Shown one piece after another: positions 50,101 to 57,264 of a stretch of 64,000 bases of DNA (the first letter of the stretch is position 1; each line of letters opens with the position of its first letter). The stretch comes from JAENVU01 sp038250905. Lineage in GTDB: Bacteria > Actinomycetota > Acidimicrobiia > IMCC26256 > JAENVU01. The DNA lies in NCBI GenBank assembly GCA_038250905.1, contig JBBSBV010000011.1:37201-101200 (forward strand), given 5' to 3'. The notes beneath the pieces were generated by a model. The model ran no database searches and was not told the origin of the DNA. It saw only the letters and a list, made by a program, of their open reading frames with translations. The position numbers and the translations under genes are program-made.

Positions 50101-53100
50101 CGACGATTTCGTCCGCGCCGACCATCGGACCGGGGTGTCGGCGCCGGTTGCGAACGGGCCCGATGAGTTCGTCACCGCGTACGCCGCGTGGTTCGAGGTC
50201 GGCTTCGACCGGCTCTCGATCTCACCGGTCGCCGTGCGGGGCGATCACCTCGCGTTGGCACGGTTGGTGTGGAGCAGCGCCGACGGCCGCACAGTCGGGT
50301 TCCTGGGCGTGTACGAGACGAATGCCGACGGTGTGCTCGTACGCGGCGCGCACTTCGACCCGGAAAACATCGATGGCGCGCTCGACGAGCTGGACGAGCG
50401 GTACATCGCCGGAGAAGGCGCCGACCACGAGTACATCGTCCGACGGGTGGGCGACTTCTCCACGGCTCAGCGTGCACGCGATTGGGACGCATTCGAAGCG
50501 CTGGTCGCAGAGGACTTCGCCCTCGTCGATCACCGCCCGATGGGGTTTCCGGACCGCGACCGCGCCGGTTACGTGGGCGTGATGCGGGCGACCGACGAGC
50601 AGACGCCGGGCGCCCGGATGATTCCTCGCACGCTCGACGTGCGCGGTGACGTCGTGCTGGCCCGTACCGGACGGGTGGGTTCGACGCCGGACGGCTTCGA
50701 GTACGAGTGGGAGCAGATCGCCGTCAGGGTGTGGGCGGCTGGCCTGTTGCGCCGCGTCGAGCTGTTCGCGGTCGGGGATGCAGCTGCTGCGCGGGCGAGG
50801 TTCGAGGCGCTCGCCGAGCGCGCCCGCATCACGCCCTATGTGGACAACCGGCTCGTGCGGATCACCGCGCGGTCACGGTGGCTCGCCCGGTATTTCGACG
50901 ATCGACCGATGTCGCTGACCGAGGACTGTGTGCTCGCTGATCGTCGCGCGGGCGTGAATGCCGGCTCGGTGACCGGAGGCGCCTCCGTGCAGGAGAGCAT
51001 CCAATCGGGCATCGACGTCTTCGGCGTGCTCGAGATGGAACCCGTCGCCGTGCGCGGCGATCGGCTCGCGCTCTACCGGTGGGCGTTCGTGGCGGAGGGC
51101 GGGTTCGAGGCGCCGGGGCTCTGTGTGATCGAGATGCGCGATGACGATCGTGTGCAGAGCCTGACGTCCTTCGACGAGTCCGACCTCGCCGCCGCGATCG
51201 CGTGCCTCGAGCAACGGCACGTCGAGCTGCGCGCCGACGCGATCACGCCCCAGGAGTTGACCACCGCGGTCGGCTCCCGCGCGTTCAACGCACGGGACTG
51301 GGACGCGCTGCGAGAGGTCTACGCCGCCGACATGCGGTTCGTGCTGCACACGCCGTTCCGGACCGAGGGTGGCTGGGCCGATTACCTCGCGCAGCTCCAG
51401 GTGATGGTCGAGCAGGTGCCCGACGTCGCCGTCGTCTTCGCCAAGGTCACCACCCGCGGTCGGTGCGGGCTGTCGCTCCTGCCGTTCACCGCGACGACGC
51501 CCGAGGGGAGCCGGTACTCCTGGTCGATGGTGCAGGTCACCCGCATGGGTGACGACGGTCGGATCGCCGAGTTCGAGCTCTTCGACATCGAGCAATGGGA
51601 CGACGCCGTCGCACGCTTCGAGCGGTGGGCCGCCGAGTCTTCCGCACCGGGCGGTGCGCAGTCGTCACCGTTGCTCGGGAACACGGCGTCCCGGGTCACC
51701 GAAGAGGCGGCACGCGGGTTCGGCGGGGAGCGCGACCAGGTGCCGGAGCACCGAGCCGACGACCTGGTGCGGGTCGACCATCGGCGCATGATCGGCGCGC
51801 CGACGACGACGTCGCGTGACGACTTCTCGGCGGCGTCGAGGGCGTTCGAGGACCTGGGGATGACGGACCTCACGTTCGAGGTCCTCGCGGTGCGCGGCGA
51901 CCGGTGCTGTCTCGGCCGGCTCACGTACTCCGGTGCGGACTTCGAGGTGAAGTTCCTCACCGTCGTCGGCTGCAACGAGAGCGACAAGATGGCGTGGATC
52001 GACAATTTCGACGATGACGACCTCGGCACCGCGCTCGAAACGCTCGACGAGCGGTTCATCACCGGCGAGGGCGCCGCGCATGAGTCCCTGATCCGGCGGT
52101 CCGGCGACCTCAGGAGCGCGTATCGGGACGGTGACTGGGCTGCGCTCCAGGAGCTGTTCGCGCCCGACGCCGCGCTCGCCGATCATCGGTCGATCGGGCA
52201 GGGCTGGCACGGGCGGGACGACTTCGTTGCGTCGAGTCGGGCTGTGGTCGAGCTGGTACCCGATGTCATGCACGTCGTGCGCCGGCTCGAAATCCGCGGC
52301 GCGACTTCCCTGGCCGACGGTGAAGCGTCGGGCACCACGACCGACGGGAACCGGTACAGCTGGGGCTACCAACTCGTCACACAATGGGCGGCCGGACGGA
52401 TCACGCGCCTCGAGATCTTCGACACCACCGACCCGGCGTCCGCCCGGTCGCGCTTCGAGGCGCTCGCACGCGAGCCCCGGATGCCGGACGTCGACAACGA
52501 TGCCGTCGGGGTCCAGGAGCGGCTCGCGTGGTTCGGGGTGCATGGCGATTTGGATGGCGCCCGATCGCTCCTCGCCCCCGACCTCCTGGCGATCGACCGG
52601 CGCCCGGGGGTCGCCGCGCCCGACATGGTCGGTCCCGACGCGCGCCTGGCGAACCTGGCGGCAGTCGCCGAGGTCTTCGAGCGGATCGACTGGAACGCCA
52701 TGGCGGTGCGCGGCGACCGGCTGCTGCTCCTCGGGTGGACCATCAGCGCCGACGGCTTCGCCACGACCGGCTACGACGTCACCGAGATCGACACTGACGG
52801 CCGGATCTGTCGCATCGTCACCTTCGACGAGACCCAGCGGGCCGACGCGATCGAAGAGTTGGAGCGTCGCCACCGCGTCCTCAGCGGCGACGATCCGCCG
52901 GCCCCGACGCTCGCGAGCTTGACCCAACCGGTGTCCGTCGCCTTCGCCGCCCGCGACTGGGAGTGGATTCGCAGTCGCGTCGCACCGGACGTCGCGGTCG
53001 AGGACCGACGCAGCACGGTCAGCTCGCACCGCGTGGTCGGTGCCGAGGCCGTGAGCGCGCTTTTCCGCGGCTTCGCCGAGGTCGGGTTCGAGACGCTCGA

Positions 53101-53716
53101 CAACATCCACGTCGCGTCGCGCGGGGACCACCTCGTCCTGCTCCGGCGTGTCTATCGGAGCGCGGCCGGCTTCGAGCTCGAGATGCTCGCTGTCGTCGAG
53201 ACCGGCGCCGACGGTCTCATGGCATCGCTCGTGCTCTTCGACGCCGACGCCCTGGTGCCCGCACTCGACGAGCTGGAGCTCCGCTACGCGCGATCGGGCT
53301 CGATGGCCCGACCCGAGCGGGCGGTGCTGGTGGGATTCGCGGCGCTGAACCATCGGCGGTGGCGCGAGTTCGACGTGATCCTCGCGCCGGACGTGGAGGT
53401 CATCGATCACCGTCGGCTGGGCTTCCCCGCGTCGGCCGGTCCCGAGGGTCTGGTCTCGGCGCTGCAGTCGCTCGTGGCCCAGGTCCCGGATGTCGTCGCG
53501 ATCATCGGTCGCATCGAGACGTCGGGCGACGCGGTGCTCGCGGTCGTCGACCAGGTGGGAACGTCCGCCGATGGCGTGGCGGCCGACTGGCGCTGGCACA
53601 ACCTGATCGTGATCGACCGCGCCGGACGCATCTGCCGGATGGAGTACTTCGATGCCGACGAAGAGCAACGCGCCCGTGCTCGGTACCAGGCGCTGGCGGG
53701 TCCCGGCGACGCCTGA
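44180..53716 (+). CDS. giant class III nucleotide cyclase / STAND ATPase with 15 tandem NTF2-like domains
   Basis: A 3,178-aa paralogue of the preceding protein with the same order: two zinc ribbons (MECGLCGTVN, FCGGCGSP, CPNCKAE, FCDQCG), cyclase with FADLGGSTGF, KFMGDGMMATFG and DLVGDALNVAARLE, ATPase with GSPGMGKT and VVVIDDIQWAEP, and a TPR-like region. The N-terminal 1,100 residues are strikingly similar in both proteins. The array (about residues 1112-3178) is much more diverged and shorter. Its order is six A-B units, one lone A, then a final A-B. Start is GTG. No membrane segment or signal peptide is visible. All cyclase catalytic positions are kept, so activity is expected. Confidence 0.9.
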   Translation: MECGLCGTVNRANARFCGGCGSPLARHCPNCKAELDAGLSFCDQCGTTLDAVPTVVPAAPVAAGAVRKTVTVLFADLGGSTGFGERTDPEISRVVLAQYHALLQETIDAHRGTVAKFMGDGMMATFGIPEVAEDDARRAALAGVDVQRRFEEFAADVLARYGEPLTLRVGINTGEVVIAAGDADLVGDALNVAARLEKACRPGHVLVGDETWRITRGDLAYEPLGEVTVAGRAGPVGTYEVIGTGAATTDPVAPFVGRVGETTRLRAAFDRARTDASAVLVTVLGSPGMGKTRLSRELASSLAAAEEATTYEIRCDRSGGATFAPFADLVREAAGLAELEDGDHAADVTRDRIGALVHDDTDRARVVDVIAGVLGAAPARSVEETFWGIRRVVESLATDRPLVVVIDDIQWAEPKLLDLLEHLAEWVQAAAVLLVCLARPELRELRPALTEPGRRVADVLALDGLDASATAELASGLLGSALPSELINRLPVSTDGNPLFVRELVRMLVDDAVIRRRDDGVWELAIDAEAIEVPPTIQSLLATRVERLPTEELRVLELASVVGAEFSVGALRELAGDDLAVTAVLERLRRKELVEPTGSYWGDDPLHRFHHVLIRDAAYRRLLKTTRAELHRRVGEWTDSIAADLVGEQETAIAFHYEQAHRYRMELGTVDEDTDRLGRRAAELLTVAARRALDREDLTSAGALARRALAALPDADVDDRADLLLIACECFLSSGDVTAGAPLVDALDELSGDNEQLGAWAACYRAQLIGLTDPDGVVAAEEIASTAATALAGLGDGAGEAKAHQVRALLLARLGRVGEAEVVLDLALGAARASDDRRRVTAVLGAAPQAALFGPSPVARAGGRCLDVVRLLRITTASPSVEATSMRCQAVLEALRGRFDVSRSMLASARASLEELGLRHGLLETDLFTGMVELIAGDPGAAIDPLRSAYEGLGTLGVGADAGQAAALLAIALLARGEIDEAELMAGASEALAGQNLKTAIAWRTARAEVHAARGDAAAGVTLAEEAVEIAAGTDLILDHADACVVLVDLCELSGDAPGAERARAEARRLYEAKGATVPAARLVDAIDEAAVAPVVPTPESTSTAMPTDRRHPIAENTASRFMEALRTAFNSKDRAALGRLIAPGSVHDDRRSIVASVGLDPRGRLVDIEATIDQGFSFAEPVIIAVRGERLALSRMVTRTAAGDESARLSVNELDAEGRMVRSTLFDDDDLPAALRALDAAYFVGEGEPFQRLLTVCGKFGSVSLRDDTAELADLAAPGFVFTDRRLLGYGDGDLQYLLDAGYTGLDRVDGSVVDRVLHLAGSALLTVQRWLAISDTGSEFEQVTCYVMHVDESGLVDRLELYDEADFSTALARLDTLSVRTPAVTNRATDAIRMGMAVLSADPRNARSFMADSMGTLTTPDIQREDRRRLIASPFAADGADFVDEVAAIFEVFDRIEVEPVAVRGEQLTLVRLRCVRQPDFESTWLALYEYDDQDRLAHEIDFDDEDLAAALAELDRAYYLGEGAAFQRVLRAAGRYATASLAGDLDGIRDCLADDFVVVDRQPLGFGAGDRDYFIDMRRLAEDDPDGVNRMLRVNEHALLAVYVSRPVTVEGTRYERSGALVMGIDASDRVNRIEMYADDDFDIAYARFQELGAPRPAGVELSNQATAWILDGLETCNAAPRDVRAFLDAVVTDETFPGVQRQDRRRVVSMPDVVDAGGWAENLASIYDVFDRIDAEPIAIRGQRLALFRVSCVREPDFEAGMLCLYEFDERDHLVLEVDFDEDDLTTAIDLLDERYFAGEGAEHADIGAWSRTCARAIRDRDWDGYAAMLAEEFVAVSHFQFGFELGPDAYVDWLRATEGQMPGLTVVAHRVEVVGRAILASALVTGTTPEGNEYEWRFHLLNVAAPDGRLARCEYFEDDQYETAVARLHELGAPGADGRVLENVATRLMQQSLEVATARRFDLLRELLADDFVRADHRTGVSAPVANGPDEFVTAYAAWFEVGFDRLSISPVAVRGDHLALARLVWSSADGRTVGFLGVYETNADGVLVRGAHFDPENIDGALDELDERYIAGEGADHEYIVRRVGDFSTAQRARDWDAFEALVAEDFALVDHRPMGFPDRDRAGYVGVMRATDEQTPGARMIPRTLDVRGDVVLARTGRVGSTPDGFEYEWEQIAVRVWAAGLLRRVELFAVGDAAAARARFEALAERARITPYVDNRLVRITARSRWLARYFDDRPMSLTEDCVLADRRAGVNAGSVTGGASVQESIQSGIDVFGVLEMEPVAVRGDRLALYRWAFVAEGGFEAPGLCVIEMRDDDRVQSLTSFDESDLAAAIACLEQRHVELRADAITPQELTTAVGSRAFNARDWDALREVYAADMRFVLHTPFRTEGGWADYLAQLQVMVEQVPDVAVVFAKVTTRGRCGLSLLPFTATTPEGSRYSWSMVQVTRMGDDGRIAEFELFDIEQWDDAVARFERWAAESSAPGGAQSSPLLGNTASRVTEEAARGFGGERDQVPEHRADDLVRVDHRRMIGAPTTTSRDDFSAASRAFEDLGMTDLTFEVLAVRGDRCCLGRLTYSGADFEVKFLTVVGCNESDKMAWIDNFDDDDLGTALETLDERFITGEGAAHESLIRRSGDLRSAYRDGDWAALQELFAPDAALADHRSIGQGWHGRDDFVASSRAVVELVPDVMHVVRRLEIRGATSLADGEASGTTTDGNRYSWGYQLVTQWAAGRITRLEIFDTTDPASARSRFEALAREPRMPDVDNDAVGVQERLAWFGVHGDLDGARSLLAPDLLAIDRRPGVAAPDMVGPDARLANLAAVAEVFERIDWNAMAVRGDRLLLLGWTISADGFATTGYDVTEIDTDGRICRIVTFDETQRADAIEELERRHRVLSGDDPPAPTLASLTQPVSVAFAARDWEWIRSRVAPDVAVEDRRSTVSSHRVVGAEAVSALFRGFAEVGFETLDNIHVASRGDHLVLLRRVYRSAAGFELEMLAVVETGADGLMASLVLFDADALVPALDELELRYARSGSMARPERAVLVGFAALNHRRWREFDVILAPDVEVIDHRRLGFPASAGPEGLVSALQSLVAQVPDVVAIIGRIETSGDAVLAVVDQVGTSADGVAADWRWHNLIVIDRAGRICRMEYFDADEEQRARARYQALAGPGDA
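47518..53713 (+). repeat. tandem array of 15 NTF2/SnoaL-like domains in cyclase 2
   Basis: Type A domains begin near 47518, 48329, 49168, 50010, 50836, 51670, 52487 and 52903. Spacings are 811-842 bp except 52487 to 52903 (416 bp), where the B half is absent. Motifs match those in the first gene: DRR in A, VDHR in B, and conserved ends of both. Confidence 0.85.
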
Positions 53717-53736
53717 AGGCCGGTACTCCTGACTGG

Positions 53737-54147
53737 TCAGCCCAGGTACAGCGCCTTGGTCGGGGTGACGCGCAGGACGGTGCGGTGCTGTTCGTTCAAG
53801 GTGTCGACGAGTGTCGCGGGATCGGCGGGGTCGGTGCCCGACATCGCCGCGAAGATCCGGGCGGTCAGCTCGGCTCGGAGCGGGTCCGCTTCGATGGTCT
53901 CGGCCTCGCCGTAGATCACGAGGTGCGCGCGGCCGTCCGGGACCGTTACCGAAACCCTGGGTTGGCGCAGCGCGTTGTTCCACTTCGCGGTGTACGACTT
54001 GGCGGAGATGAGGAGCCGGCCCTCGTCGTCGACGGCGTAGCCGATCATCGACTGTTGGGGTGAGCCATCAGCGCGGCCGGTGGCCAGCACCGCCCACAGA
54101 TGGTCGTCCAGGTACTTTCGGTGGTCCGTCTCCCATGCGAATGTCAT
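53737..54147 (-). CDS. PPOX-class (pyridoxamine oxidase-like, probably F420-dependent) protein
   Basis: This 136-aa split-barrel flavin/F420-binding protein has HLWAVLATGRADGSPQQSMIGYAVD and LLISAKSYTAKWNNALRQPRVSVTV, typical of actinobacterial PPOX/F420-dependent reductases. AAGGAG lies seven bases upstream of ATG. The start overlaps the FAD monooxygenase stop (ATGA), so it is the last gene of that operon. A role in reducing the product of the monooxygenase is an inference from position. Confidence 0.85.
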   Translation of the reverse strand: MTFAWETDHRKYLDDHLWAVLATGRADGSPQQSMIGYAVDDEGRLLISAKSYTAKWNNALRQPRVSVTVPDGRAHLVIYGEAETIEADPLRAELTARIFAAMSGTDPADPATLVDTLNEQHRTVLRVTPTKALYLG

Positions 54148-55913
54148 GCCAATGCTCCTTCGGGTGATGGGGATGATGAATCAGCGGTGGCGAGGCTCAG
54201 TACCTGCTGCATGGCTGCACGGAGCGCCTCGACCGGATCCGCGACGCGGTCGTGGCTCCGCCAGGCGACGACGTGATCGGGCCGGACGAGCACACAGCCG
54301 CGGTCGGTGACCTCCCGCGTGCGGGTCCAGGTGCCGAGCACGTCGTTGTACGACTGCCCGAGCGCAATGGCGAACGGTTGGATCTCCACACCCAGCTCGT
54401 CGCCGACCTTCACCGCGGCCTGCTCCCAGTCAGCGCCGTCCGCACCCACGATCAGCGTGAAGCGGTCGTATGCACAAAGGTCGAGCGTCGAGATGTCGTG
54501 GGTGTCGCGCCCGAGCCACGCGTGGGGGAGCGCGGCGCCCGGATGGGTCGTCGGGTGGTAGTGCAGCTCCGGGTCCTGCGTGTACGGCGGGAACGGCGTG
54601 CCGTCTTCGACGACCGCGTCGGACGAATACCGCTGCCCCATTTCGACCCCGTGGGCGTTGAACTGGGCGTTCATCGTCTCGAGCCCGGCCAGGAGATCCA
54701 AGCGGATCGACTCCCCCTCGGGCCCGTAGATCTCGTCGAGGTGTTGGCGCGCGGCCTCCGGGGTGCGGCCGTCGAGCACGCCCATCGGTCCCAGCCAGGA
54801 CAACATCTCGCCGACACTCTGGTTGGCGCGGTCCACCACCTGGCGCCCGACGGGCTGCCGTTCGGCGTCGTAGGTGTCGAGCAGACGGTCGCCGGCGCGT
54901 CCGGTGACGACGAGTGCGAGCTTCCACGCCAGGTTGTAGGCGTCCTGGATCGAGGTGTTGCTCCCGAGCCCGTTCGCGGGCGGATGGCGGTGGGCGGCGT
55001 CGCCGGCGATGAAGAGGCGGCCGCGCCGGTACCGCGTGGCGACGACGTGATTGAACTCCCACTGGCTGATGTGCTTGATCCGCACGTCAACGTCCGGGTC
55101 GCCGACCGCGGCGAGCACCCGGGGCATTACCGCGTCCTCGGTCAGGTCGTTCGGCTTCTGGCCCTGGCGGACGAAGATCGTGCTCCACTCGTTCCACGGC
55201 TCGATGCAGGTCCAGATGCTGACCACGTCGTCGCTGCCGGGGTTGCACACCACGAACAGTGCGCCCGATCTGTGCTCCGTGTACTTCGCGAGGTCGGCCT
55301 CGATCCAGACCGTGATCGCGTTGCCGAGGCCGCTCTCGCCCTCGAACTCGAATCCGCCCTGCTCGCCCACGATCGTGCGGGCCCCGTCGCACCCGATCAC
55401 GTACCGGGCGACGACCTCGAACTGCTCACTGCCGTCGCGCGGGCGGACCCGCACGACGACCGAGTCCGCGTCCTCCCGCAAGGAGACCACCTCGTGGTGG
55501 AGCCGAATGTCGGCGCCGAGCTCGCGGGCGTGCTCGAGCAGGATCGGCTCGAGGATGTGCTGGGGGATGTTGCACATCTCACACGGACTCGCCGCCCGGT
55601 ATTCGCCGATCCGGTCGTCGCCGGTGCCCCACGTCATCATGCGCGACAGCTCGCGCCCCGCGAAGGATGTGGCGAAGACCTGCTTGCCCATGAGTTGGTG
55701 CGGAAGCGCCCGGGCCATGACCCGTTCCTCGATACCGAGGTCGCGCAGGATCTCGACCGCGCGCTGGTTGGTGATGTGTGCTCGCGGAGAGTTGGCGGTG
55801 GCGTACTTCGTGACCGTCAGGGAGTCCACGCCCGCCCGGGCCAGGAGCAATGCGGCGGTGAGGCCTGCCGGCCCGGCGCCGACGACCAACACCTCCGTTG
55901 TGATGGTCTCCAT
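54144..55913 (-). CDS. FAD-dependent aromatic monooxygenase (PheA/TfdB/MhpA-like)
   Basis: This 589-aa class A flavoprotein hydroxylase has the dinucleotide motif VVGAGPAGLTAALLLARAG, the DG motif GCDGARTIVGE and the FAD-ribityl GD motif FIAGDAAHRHPPANGLG. A C-terminal thioredoxin-like domain of about 160 residues follows, as in phenol and 3-hydroxyphenylpropionate hydroxylases. The substrate is probably a phenolic compound. AAGGAG lies five bases before ATG. Its promoter carries two TetR-type operators and it heads the operon with the PPOX gene. Confidence 0.9.
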   Translation of the reverse strand: METITTEVLVVGAGPAGLTAALLLARAGVDSLTVTKYATANSPRAHITNQRAVEILRDLGIEERVMARALPHQLMGKQVFATSFAGRELSRMMTWGTGDDRIGEYRAASPCEMCNIPQHILEPILLEHARELGADIRLHHEVVSLREDADSVVVRVRPRDGSEQFEVVARYVIGCDGARTIVGEQGGFEFEGESGLGNAITVWIEADLAKYTEHRSGALFVVCNPGSDDVVSIWTCIEPWNEWSTIFVRQGQKPNDLTEDAVMPRVLAAVGDPDVDVRIKHISQWEFNHVVATRYRRGRLFIAGDAAHRHPPANGLGSNTSIQDAYNLAWKLALVVTGRAGDRLLDTYDAERQPVGRQVVDRANQSVGEMLSWLGPMGVLDGRTPEAARQHLDEIYGPEGESIRLDLLAGLETMNAQFNAHGVEMGQRYSSDAVVEDGTPFPPYTQDPELHYHPTTHPGAALPHAWLGRDTHDISTLDLCAYDRFTLIVGADGADWEQAAVKVGDELGVEIQPFAIALGQSYNDVLGTWTRTREVTDRGCVLVRPDHVVAWRSHDRVADPVEALRAAMQQVLSLATADSSSPSPEGALA

Positions 55914-55921
55914 CTCCGCTC

Positions 55922-55947
55922 CTTCACTGGTCGATCGACCAGTGAAG
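55922..55947. promoter_or_regulatory. 26-bp perfect palindrome: TetR-type operator at +1 of the monooxygenase promoter
   Basis: A perfect 13+13 inverted repeat with the core TGGTCGATCGACCA at 55928-55941. It covers the predicted transcription start and touches the Shine-Dalgarno sequence of the monooxygenase gene. Confidence 0.85.
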
Positions 55948-55974
55948 TATGCGAGCCGATCACTTGCTTGTCAA
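55946..55974 (-). promoter_or_regulatory. promoter of the monooxygenase operon
   Basis: On the minus strand, TTGACA (55974-55969), exactly 17 bp and CATACT (55951-55946) form a near-consensus promoter. The -35 lies inside one operator, and the start point lies in the other. Confidence 0.8.
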
Positions 55975-55981
55975 GTGACCG
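55968..55981. promoter_or_regulatory. second TetR-type operator overlapping the -35 element
   Basis: On the minus strand it reads CGGTCACTTGACAA, an imperfect copy of TGGTC-N4-GACCA. It overlaps the TTGACA of the monooxygenase promoter. Confidence 0.7.
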
Positions 55982-55986
55982 GTGAC

Positions 55987-56589
55987 TCAGTCAGGGACGA
56001 AGAGCTGCGCCATGAAGTCGGCGTGGCGCTCGACCGCGGCGCTCGCGGTCGGGTCCGCGCCGGTGAGTACGCGGCACTCCGGCGCGACGGCGAAGATCAG
56101 TGAGCCGGCGCCGAGCAGCGCGTAGTAGGCGTGCGGCGCGAGGGCGCGGTTCGACGCGACGGACCCGATACCCCCCTCCGCGGTGATCTCGGAGAAGCGG
56201 GGTTCGAGGCAGGTCTCGACCAGCCAACGCATGCGGTCGTCGTCGTGGCGGCCGGCGTCGACCATGAAGTGGAACACCTCCGGATGGGCCGCGGCGAAGT
56301 GCACGTAGGCGCGGATTTCGGCGCGGGCCGCCGCATGACGTTCTGCCTTCGAGGCTCGGCGCGGCCGCTCGGGGAGCGTGCCGACGAGCTGACCGAAGAT
56401 CTGGGTCGCGGCGGCGCGCCACAGGGCGTCCTTGGAATCGAAGTGGTAGGTCACCAGGCCTTGGGTGACCCCGGCGCGGGCGGCGATGTCCCGCGTACTC
56501 GACGCTTGGAAGCCCTGCTCGGCGAACGCGGTGACCGCGGCGTCCACGATGCGTTGGCGGGTGGCGTCGCGTTGTTCGGCTCGACTCAT
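55987..56589 (-). CDS. TetR-family transcriptional regulator
   Basis: This 200-aa repressor has an N-terminal HTH: RQRIVDAAVTAFAEQGFQASSTRDIAARAGVTQGLVTYHFDSKDALW matches the family exactly in pattern. The C-terminal ligand-binding half is unassigned. It lies between the two operons whose promoters carry matching operators. Its own leaderless -10 box abuts an operator, implying autoregulation. The natural inducer is probably an aromatic substrate or intermediate handled by the neighbouring enzymes. Confidence 0.92.
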   Translation of the reverse strand: MSRAEQRDATRQRIVDAAVTAFAEQGFQASSTRDIAARAGVTQGLVTYHFDSKDALWRAAATQIFGQLVGTLPERPRRASKAERHAAARAEIRAYVHFAAAHPEVFHFMVDAGRHDDDRMRWLVETCLEPRFSEITAEGGIGSVASNRALAPHAYYALLGAGSLIFAVAPECRVLTGADPTASAAVERHADFMAQLFVPD

Positions 56590-56596
56590 CCGGCTC

Positions 56597-56602
56597 ACTC
56601 TA
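56597..56602 (-). promoter_or_regulatory. -10 box (TAGAGT, minus strand) of leaderless tetR promoter
   Basis: Read on the minus strand, TAGAGT is seven bases before the ATG at 56589. It lies directly next to the operator at 56604-56617. Confidence 0.55.
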
Positions 56603-56603
56603 C

Positions 56604-56617
56604 TGGTCACTTGACAA
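56604..56617. promoter_or_regulatory. TetR-type operator overlapping the -35 of the ahpD-like operon
   Basis: TGGTCACTTGACAA, the same variant as at 55968-55981. It overlaps the TTGACA of the rightward promoter and abuts the tetR -10 box, so one site could control both directions. Confidence 0.75.
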
Positions 56618-56639
56618 GGGAACCGCCAACCGCCATGAT
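56611..56639 (+). promoter_or_regulatory. promoter of the ahpD-like operon
   Basis: TTGACA (56611-56616), 17 bp and CATGAT (56634-56639). The arrangement of -35, -10 and both operators is the same as in the monooxygenase promoter. Confidence 0.75.
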
Positions 56640-56643
56640 TCAT

Positions 56644-56657
56644 TGGTCGAGTGACCA
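56644..56657. promoter_or_regulatory. TetR-type operator at +1 of the ahpD-like operon
   Basis: TGGTCGAGTGACCA, matching TGGTC-N4-GACCA on both arms. It begins exactly 40 bp after the start of the -35 operator, the same spacing as at the monooxygenase promoter. Confidence 0.8.
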
Positions 56658-56676
56658 GCGAACAAGGAGTCGTCGA

Positions 56677-57264
56677 ATGAGTCGTATCGATCCGGTGCCC
56701 CGGGACGAGCTGCCGGACCTTGCCGCGGTCTTCGGCGCGTACGAGCAGATCATGGGCTTCGTGCCGAACACCGTCTTCACGATGGCCCGGGTCCCGGGTC
56801 TCGTCGAGGGCTATGCCGGTCTGGCGCTCGCCGCGGCGATGAACGGGCTGATCCCCGAGCCGCTCGCGCAGATGATCGCCAACGTGACGAGCGCGGCGGG
56901 AGGTTGTCGCTACTGCCAGGCCCACACGGCGGCGCACGCCGCGAAGCTCGGAGTGGATGACGCCAAGCTCGCGGAGCTGTGGTCGTTCGAGACCAGTGGT
57001 CGCTTCGACGAAGCCGAACGGGCCGCGCTGCGGTTCGCGTTGCACGCGGGGCAGTCACCGAACGCGGTGACCGACGAGGATTTCGCGGAATGTCGCCGTT
57101 ATTACTCGGACGAGCAGATCACTGCGATCGTGGCGGTGTGTGCACTGTTCGGATTTCTCAACCGGTGGAACGACACGATCGCCACGACGCTCGAGGAGAC
57201 GCCTCGCGCGGTCGCGGACCAGGTGTTGGCCGCGCAGGGCTGGACCGTGGGGCAGCACGCATGA
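56677..57264 (+). CDS. AhpD/carboxymuconolactone decarboxylase-like protein 1
   Basis: This 195-aa helical protein has the AhpD-type redox motif CRYCQAHTAAHAAKLG (CxxC with following His). Proteins with this motif act as alkylhydroperoxidase-like thiol reductants or as decarboxylases; the CxxC favours redox chemistry. AAGGAG lies upstream of ATG. Its stop overlaps the start of the next gene (ATGA), and the product is closely similar to that protein. Expression should be controlled by the TetR operators. Confidence 0.88.
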   Translation: MSRIDPVPRDELPDLAAVFGAYEQIMGFVPNTVFTMARVPGLVEGYAGLALAAAMNGLIPEPLAQMIANVTSAAGGCRYCQAHTAAHAAKLGVDDAKLAELWSFETSGRFDEAERAALRFALHAGQSPNAVTDEDFAECRRYYSDEQITAIVAVCALFGFLNRWNDTIATTLEETPRAVADQVLAAQGWTVGQHA

